DNA of 64,000 nucleotides from Cryptomeria japonica. Its lineage: Eukaryota; Streptophyta; Pinopsida; Cupressales; Cupressaceae. The position numbers were made by a program, and so were the translations under genes. A model generated the notes under the pieces. That model ran no database searches and was not told the origin of the DNA. It saw nothing but the letters and a program-made list of their open reading frames with translations. The DNA lies in NCBI RefSeq assembly GCF_030272615.1, contig NC_081415.1, forward strand, positions 187,986,270 to 188,050,269, read 5' to 3'. This document shows positions 58,011 through 64,000 of this stretch, in pieces. Position 1 is the first letter of the stretch; each line of letters starts with the position of its first letter.

Positions 58011-59090
58011 ACTGGTTTGGAAATTGCAACCAGTATTCAAACTGGAAGTAACATATTTCACTTGAACACTAGTAATAAGACATGTTTGATTTCTCATATT
58101 GATGAGAATTGGCTATGGCATAAGAGGTTATGTCATGTTAAATTTGATTGCATTGTTAAGATCAGTTCAACTAAGTCAGTTAGAGATATACATAGGATTA
58201 TGAAGCCTCATAATCCAATATGTAAGGAATGTCATTTAGGGAAACAAGTCAGAAGTTATTTTAAGAGCATACATGATAAATCTAATGATGTACTTGATTT
58301 GATTCACATTGACTTATGTGGTCCAGCAAGGACTAGAAGCTTTCAAGGTGACAGGTATTTCATGCTGATTATTGATGAATATTCTAGAATGATGTGGGTG
58401 ACTTTTCTAAGGGAGAAGTCTAAAGCTTTTGAGAAATTTAAGATCTTTAAAGCGAAGGTTGAAATAGAAACTGGATTGAAAATCAAATGTCTAAGATCAG
58501 ATCATGGTAGTGAGTTCACTTCTCATGAATTTAACAATTATTGTGAGACAAATGGAATCAGGAGACAACTATCTGTACCTAGGACTCCTCAGCAAAATGG
58601 AGTAGTTGAAAGAAAGAACAAAACCATTTTGGATGTAGCTAGATCTATGATGATGGAAGCCAAATTGCCTCATATCTACTAGAGAGAAGCAATGAGTACA
58701 ACAGTCTGCACATTCAACAGAGTTCACATCAAAGGTGAAACCGGTAAGACCCCTTATGAACTATGATTTGGACATACACCTACTATTAAGTATTTCAAAA
58801 AAATTGGAAATAAATGCTATATCAAAAGAGATGATTCAATTGGAAAGTTTGATCCTAGATGTGATGAAGGAATATTTCTTGGATATTCAATTCAGAGCAA
58901 AGCATATAGATGTTATAACAAAAGATTGCAGAAAATTGTTGAGAGTGCTAATGTGAAAGTGGATGAACAATACATAAATCATTCTATATCATATGATAGG
59001 GAACCGATAGTGGAAATGATCATAACAGAATTGACAATACCTCAATCGGTACAGGAAGCTGAAACAGTTACACCGGCACAATCATAAAAT
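58011..59090 (+). pseudogene. Copia-E integrase
   Basis: Zinc domain WLWHKRLCHVKFDCIVKI to ICKECHLGKQ (58110-58245). Catalytic core: LIHIDLCGPARTR (first Asp, about 58300), KCLRSDHGSEFTSHEFNNY (second Asp, about 58500) and QNGVVERKNKTILDVARSMM (Glu, about 58605). A TAG follows PHIY at 58682. The C-terminal part GKFDPRCDEGIFLGYSIQSK (about 58842) is in the same frame. Apart from stops at 58682 and about 58766, the gene is open. It inserts the cDNA. Confidence 0.93.
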
Positions 59091-60237
59091 TCAACTAACT
59101 GATGATCAGAGTAGTGAACCTGAAGTTCAAAAGACACCAAGGTATGTAAGATTAAATCATTCTAAAGATCAAATCATTGGAGATAGAAAGAAGGGAGTTA
59201 TGACAAGAAGAAAATTGGCAAATGAAGAGGTATGTCTTATTTCTCAAGTTAAACCGACAACTATTATTGAGGCTTGTAAGGATAAACATTGGTTAAAGGC
59301 TATGGAAGATGAATTAGATCAAATAGAGAAGAATGAAACTTGGCCTTTAGTTCCCAGACCTAAAAATAAGAATGTTATTGGAACTAAATGGGTTTTAAGA
59401 AATAAACTGAATGAGGATGGTCAAGTTATAAGAAACAAGGCTAGATTGGTTTTTAAAGGATATTCTCAAATGGAAGGAATTGATTATGGTGAGACATTTG
59501 CACTTGTAGCTAGTATTGAAGTTTTTAGACTATTTCTTTCCTATGCAGCTTATAAGAACTACAAGGTTTATCAAATGGATGTTAAATGTGCATTTTTGAA
59601 TGGTGAACTTCAGGAAGAAGTTTACATTGAGAAACCTGATAGATTTTCATTGACAGATGATAAAGATATGGTTTGCAGATTGAAGAAAGCTTTATATTGG
59701 TTGAAACAAGCTCCTAGAGCTTGGTATGCAAGATTGGATAAATATCTTTTGAAGCTTGGTTATAATAAAGGCAATGTTGATAGTAATCTATATTATAAGA
59801 TCATTGATAATGATATTCTGATTATTGAAGTTTTTGTTGATGATATCATTTTTGGGGGAGAAGATAAACTATGCATGGAATTTGCTAACATGAAAAATGA
59901 ATTTGGGATTGGTGAGGTGAAATTTTTCTTAGGTTTGCAGATTACTCAAACTGATAAAGGGATTTTTATCTGTTAAACTAAGTATTTGAGGGAATTGTTG
60001 AAAAAATTTGGTATGGAGAATTCTAAACTGGTAAGTACTCCTATGATTACAAGTGAGAAATTATCTATCAAGGATACTTCTACATCGGTAAATCCGACAG
60101 GGTATAAATATATGATTGGTGGTCTGTTATATCTAACTCAGACTATACCTGATATTATGAATGCAGTAAGTATTGTTTCAAGATATCAAAGTAATCCTAA
60201 AGAAAATCATGAATGTGCAGTAAAAATAATATTTTAG
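59091..60237 (+). pseudogene. Copia-E reverse transcriptase
   Basis: After a frame change near 59090 the RT is open for 258 codons. Motifs: [20 protein letters not shown] (about 59371), [40 protein letters not shown] (about 59570), [16 protein letters not shown] and the catalytic [12 protein letters not shown] (about 59830). A single TAA at 59974-59976 is followed by RELLKKFGMENSKLVSTPMI and LYLTQTIPDIMNAVSIVSRY, then another stop at 60235. Confidence 0.95.
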
Positions 60238-60774
60238 TATTTGCAAGGAACAACAGAATATGGTTTATGGTATTCCAGAGATGATGATTTCACTTTATGT
60301 GCATATACTGACTTAGATTGGGCAGTTGATACTGATGATAGGAAGAGCACTTCTAGTGGAGATTTCTTTCTTGGAAAGAAACTGGTTTCATGGATAAGCA
60401 AAAAATAGTCATGCATTTATTTATCTACTACAGAAGCTGAGTATGTTGCAGCGCCAACTAATTGCACTCAAGTTTTGTGGATGAAGCAAATGTTGAAGGA
60501 TATCAGAGTAAATTGTAGTGAACCGGTAGTTATCTACTATGATAACTCTGCAGCTATTGACATGTCTAGGAATCCAGTATTTCACTCTAAGACTAAGTAT
60601 ATTTTAATAAAGTATAACTTTCTGAAGGACAAGGTAGAAGCAAAGGAAGTCAAATTGGTTTATGTAAACACTAAAGAACAGATTGCATACATATTCACTA
60701 AACCACTGTCTAAGGAATCATTTGAGTATTTGAGAGATAGGTTAGGGGTTTCTACCTCTCCGATAGAGACTTGA
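60238..60774 (+). pseudogene. Copia-E RNase H
   Basis: AYTDLDWAVDTDDRKSTSSG (about 60301) carries the first Asp; the serine pair and LSTTEAEYVAA (about 60422) the Glu; then VIYYDNSAAIDMSRNPVFHS (about 60530) the next Asp; and the end reads IAYIFTKPLSKESFEYLRDR. One TAG (60407) interrupts it. The stop TGA is at 60772-60774. Confidence 0.93.
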
Positions 60775-61108
60775 TTGATGAAGTTTGTCATCAGTCTGGC
60801 ATGTATTATAAGAGACATTATTCATTCTGGCACTGATGAGTGGTTCTACTACTCAAGGGGAGTAGTCAGCTTTGAAATTCAGAGGTTTATATCATTGCTT
60901 TGATATTTTTGTCAGATTTCTGGCATTGATGTCAAAGGGGGAGTGATAGTAATGTCAAAAATCATTCAGAAACTTATAGAGATAGTATTCACAGGGGGAG
61001 AGCTATTGATTGATTTGTTGTCTTCCACAGGGGGAGACTTGTTTGGCATTTCTTGGTACTTAGATGTTTTTCACATCTAGTGTTGCCATCAATGCCAAAG
61101 GGGGAGAT
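60775..61108 (+). other. Copia-E 3' untranslated region with repeated polypurine blocks
   Basis: Five G-rich blocks: caaggggagtag (60855), ggcattgatgtcaaaggggg (60922-60941), cacagggggaga (60990), cacagggggaga (61027) and catcaatgccaaagggggag (61087-61106). The last adjoins the 3' LTR. No gene. Confidence 0.85.
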
Positions 61109-62376
61109 TGTTGGCATTATGGATGAATTGATTATGTGTTGCATTGATGTTTTGTCATTGATGTCAACAATAGCTATTATGGATGGTTACAAGCAAATAG
61201 GTTATTGGTAGAAGATCTAGTGTTACCGGCATAAGAGACTATCTGTTGGACACTTCTCACATGTTTGGATCAGTGAAGTATATTTGATTTCATGTGTTCT
61301 ATGCTCCATGATCATATTTTGGTCAGTTGGTATTGGCTTGGTAATTGGATGTTATCATACACTCTGGTAAACCCTTACCGGCACTGGTTTAAGACTTTAC
61401 TGGAAGAGCTTTCATTGAGGAATTGTGATAGGGTGCATCATTGGTGTTGGTGCAGCTTCTTCATGGATTTTAGGATGCTGAAGATGTTTGTTGATCATGC
61501 TTCAACTACTTGAAGACTTTTCTTTGGCGTGGTAGACCCAGAATAGGTCTAGTACCTATCTAGGTTATGGACCGGTATTATGCTAGTGTGTACTCTACAC
61601 ATTACCGGGATGCTTCAAGATGTTTTATGGATTTGTTATTATTGTTTTGGTCTTAAGCCGACATGGCATATCATTGTAAATATGTAATGATATTATTGTA
61701 ATATCTTTAGGTGGCTGACCTAATTGGTTTAGGCCTTAGGGTTTGTATAAATAAGAGGTAGAAACTCTTTGTAAAGTATCATGGTTATTAGAAAGGTCAT
61801 GGTCAAGGAATGTAATGTGCGAATATTGTAATATCATTTAGGCAGAGGAGTTGATCGGTCATTGGTGATCGAATTAGATTCAAAATAGGATTTAGTCTCC
61901 GACACTAAGCTTAACCGGGATTGTAATCAGGCATGGTCGATGCTATTTCCAGCAGTTCACTCTATTGGATTGTTGTCCATTTATCTTGAGAAGGTTGTAG
62001 CCTCTTTGTAGTCAGTGAGACTCTTTTGCAATGAGCAGTATGCTCTAGGTAGTGTGCCTTCCTACAAGTGCAGGCCCCTCATTGTAACACATACTTTCTG
62101 CATAAGTATCATCTGACTGTGGGTAGGCTTCTCACTGTGGTTTTTTCCTTTCTGGGTTTTCCACGTACAAATCAAGGTGTTATGTGGTATGGTTGCTTTG
62201 CATTGATTATCTAGTTAAATTGTTAAGTTTCTTTATTTATCGGTATCTGTTCCTATCGGCATATATCTGTGCTTTACCGGTACTTAATTTATTTAATGTC
62301 ATATTGTGGATTAAAATTATAATCTGTTAACAACCGATTCACCCCCCCTCTCAGTTGTTCACTGGTTATCCTAACA
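61109..62376 (+). repeat. Copia-E 3' LTR
   Basis: tgttggcattatgg to gttatcctaaca, colinear with the 5' LTR. It contains the intact quasi-palindrome ttgtcattgatgtcaac at about 61153, a TATA box gtataaataa (61745-61754), the hairpin gtgggtaggcttctcact and the ccccccctctcagttg end. Confidence 0.95.
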
Positions 62377-63271
62377 CTACGAACCACTCAATGATGGACA
62401 TTGATCTGCCAATAAGAGGATGAGTCATAAACATGTCCCTCCTCTTCCCTCTCCAATCATCCCATAGCTCGAGACCCCTGTACGGTCTCCATACTACCAT
62501 GATCAATTCATCTAGTTGTCTCCTCCAATAATTTGTCTTACCCAAGTGGGGCTGATTAATATAACCCGAATAGCAATATACAATAGGTTGGTGTGGCTCT
62601 CTAGCATCATCTACTATCGGCCTACATGTCAGGATGTTCTCCCATGCCCAAATCTGTATAACTAACACTCTTGCTGCCATGCTCTTCCCCTCCCGGTATG
62701 CAACCTCGTGCATCTCATGATACATATGGGCTAGCAAACAAGATCCACATCCTAATCTCTCAGGATGAGTCAACACTCTCTCGAGCATCCTCGTCCAGCC
62801 ACATAGAAAACCCTATTGTCCCCTATCTGTCATTAAAAAACACCCAATGATACCTGCTAACACGCATGCCAGTGGAAACTACTCACTATACCTAGTCATC
62901 AGAACATCCCATGTGATGGCCCGCTCAAGGATAGTCTCATCATGGAATATCTGTCTCAAGGCTAAGACACCTAGCCGCTGAGCAAAATCATAATCTACCT
63001 TGTCACCAACAAATAAAATCATGAGAATATGGTAGACATCCTCAAGTGTGATGGTCATCTCTCCTACGGGTAAATGGAACGTATTATGATCTGAATGAAA
63101 CCGCTCTACTAATGCTATCAACATCCCTTGATTAACATGGATATTTGGAATTTGTAAAAGATATCCAAATCCGCATGCCTCAATATGAGCCCTGTCTATG
63201 TCTGACAAACCGCTAACTAATCCCATCGTAGGTGGATAAACACATCGAAATAAGATATCCGGTAGTCGAAT
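62377..63271 (-). pseudogene. Plant mobile domain (PMD) gene, exon 2 (N-terminal and central PMD)
   Basis: Minus-strand exon encoding the PMD core (Pfam PF10536 family, as in Arabidopsis MAIN/MAIL1). Visible in order: IRLPDILFRCVYPP, the helix GFGYLLQIPNIHVNQGMLIA, the hallmark HNTFHLPVGEMTITLEDVYH (about 63040-63098), LACVLAGIIGCFL after a TAG at 62881-62879, and VLVIQIWAWENILTCRP (about 62600-62650). A second TAG lies near 62814. The frame is constant throughout and runs to the Copia-E insertion (WFV codons at 62377-62390). MAIN/MAIL proteins act in the nucleus in silencing and genome stability; many relatives are carried by transposons. Confidence 0.9.
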
Positions 63272-63738
63272 CTACAAAATCAAACATGAACATTGTTAGC
63301 ACATGATCCAAATTATGCTAAAAAGATGTTGAACATGCTTGCGAATCCAAAAATGCAAAATGCAAAATCAAAATTTGATATTTGGACCCTAAAAATTGTT
63401 TTTTTTTTTCATACGAGTTTTCATAGAAGGGCAGAATTTCGTACGAATCAGGATTACACATAGCAAGACAAACTACCACATATTACAAAAACACATTATA
63501 CATCGCATGACAAAATGGGCACTCAACCACAAGTTCGTACGAGACGTGGGCCCACTTCATATGACAAACCCTATATAGCCATACGATAAACCAGAAGAAA
63601 GATAGTTTATCGTATGAGAAATAGACTTAAATCGCACAATAAATCATGAGACACAACTTTAAACGACTCAAAAATGCAAAAAAATCAATCAAAATTCAAA
63701 ATTTAGGAAATCAAACAGGCTTAAGATCAATCACTTAC
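63272..63738 (-). other. Intron of the PMD gene
   Basis: 467 bp with donor ATG|GTAAGTGA (minus strand, exon end at 63739) and acceptor tttgattttgtag|ATTCG (exon start at 63271). Joining the exons gives the continuous PMD frame QNYDPM then IRLPD, which supports the junction. The intron holds a poly-T run (63400-63410 as tttttttttt on the plus strand) and a cluster of TCGTACGA-like motifs. Confidence 0.82.
63408..63617. repeat. Second cluster of TCGTACGA-like motifs, in the PMD intron
   Basis: Six copies in 210 bp: tcatacgag (63410), ttcgtacgaa (63438), gttcgtacgag (63533), ttcatatgac (63557), catacgataa (63581) and atcgtatgag (63608). The core and its variants are the same as in the Tat leader at 32265-32552. 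Confidence 0.75.
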
Positions 63739-63813
63739 CATTGGGTCATAGTTTTGTAGTCGATTATGATGTCTTTGGCACTCAAAATGGTGCTCCTAGA
63801 TCAGAATGGCCAT
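63739..63813 (-). pseudogene. PMD gene, exon 1
   Basis: A 75-bp exon from the minus-strand ATG at 63813 to the donor at 63739. It reads MAILI, a TAG, then EHHFECQRHHNRLQNYDPM. The L-x-x-YDPM end is typical of the sequence before the PMD core. The ATG is chosen because it is the only upstream in-frame one near the TATA box; the TAG just after it means that the copy is not functional unless a later start is used. Confidence 0.7.
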
Positions 63814-64000
63814 TTTTCTTCGCAGAGAGCTTTTAAAATTTCAAACTTGGAAAGGTGAAAATGACTTGAAAATAACACATGGACCCCTTATATAGCCAAA
63901 ACCCTAATTTTTCAACTTGCTCCAATGGACGTCAAACTTGTACCCTAAGCTAAATCGATAGTCTTGATTCCATTTTCGAGATCAAAATCAAAATTCGAGA
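63814..64000 (-). other. Upstream region of the PMD gene
   Basis: Apart from the TATA box, no recognised element. The minus-strand sequence contains gaaaaattagggttttggct; a caaaaccctaa telomere-like (telo-box, aaaccctaa) motif at about 63897-63908 is a known element in plant promoters of growth-related genes. Confidence 0.45.
63887..63894 (-). promoter_or_regulatory. TATA box of the PMD gene
   Basis: On the minus strand tggctatataagggg, with TATATAAG at 63894-63887, about 75 bp before ATG 63813. Sequence and distance fit a plant core promoter, so the antisense gene appears to have had its own promoter. Confidence 0.7.

Larger units (their letters stand above)
55269..62376 (+). mobile_element. 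Copia-E: nearly complete Ty1/copia element inserted in the PMD gene
   Basis: 7,108 bp with LTRs of 1,258 and 1,268 bp, flanked by ctatg (55264-55268) and ctacg (62377-62381), a TSD differing by one transition. Gag-protease-integrase-RT-RNase H are in Ty1/copia order and mostly open, broken by a few stops and two main frame changes (near 56790 and near 59090). Excision of 7,113 bp restores the PMD frame on the minus strand. The youngest-looking large insertion in the window by reading-frame integrity. Confidence 0.95.

Overview
The window looks like intergenic heterochromatin of a seed plant with a large, repeat-rich genome. A gymnosperm is my best guess, from the low gene density and old, deeply nested elements, but the sequence does not prove it. 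It is AT-rich. I see no intact host gene, tRNA, rRNA or CRISPR array. Almost everything belongs to LTR retrotransposons in several nesting layers, most of them decayed by in-frame stops and frameshifts. Seven insertions have recognisable 5-bp target-site duplications (TSDs) or restore a broken reading frame when removed.

Layout. (1) 1-12405: a Ty3/gypsy chromovirus (Gypsy-A) with very long LTRs of about 4.5 kb. Its integrase is split by a 795-bp solo LTR at 6467-7261 (TSD ttggt). (2) 12615-14706: 5' LTR and gag-like gene of a pol-less large retrotransposon (LARD-A, + strand). (3) 14706-22583: a second member (LARD-B, - strand) with gag-like and long ORF2 genes, split by a Tat-type solo LTR at 18329-19369 (TSD ctaaa) and with a rearranged left end. 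(4) 22584-29337: a decayed Ty1/copia element (Copia-B) with a truncated 5' LTR. (5) 29338-29778: the tail of a LARD ORF2 (LARD-D), perhaps the far half of LARD-A. (6) From 29779 to beyond the window: a Ty3/gypsy Tat-lineage element with 5' LTR, gag, protease, G-patch, RT, two RNases H and integrase. It is broken by LARD-C (36235-46888, TSD atata), which itself holds a 3.9-kb non-coding insertion at 39462-43391 (TSD aggct), and by a solo LTR at 49450-50831. (7) 54237-63813, - strand: a plant mobile domain (PMD, MAIN/MAIL-like) gene with its own TATA box and a clear intron, probably the antisense extra ORF of the Tat element. It is split by a nearly complete copia element (Copia-E, 55269-62376, TSD ctatg/ctacg).

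How the parts relate. The LARDs have no protease, RT, RNase H or integrase. They share with the copia elements an initiator-Met-type primer site, the LTR end structure, the polypurine tract and a repeated quasi-palindrome TTGNCATYRATGNCAA. The simplest reading is that LARDs are non-autonomous partners mobilised by copia enzymes while keeping two proteins of their own: a coiled-coil/zinc-knuckle gag-like protein and an unclassified product of about 1,050-1,150 residues. That pol-less two-gene system, the antisense PMD gene, and the TCGTACGA-like motif arrays at both ends of the Tat element are the most unusual things here.
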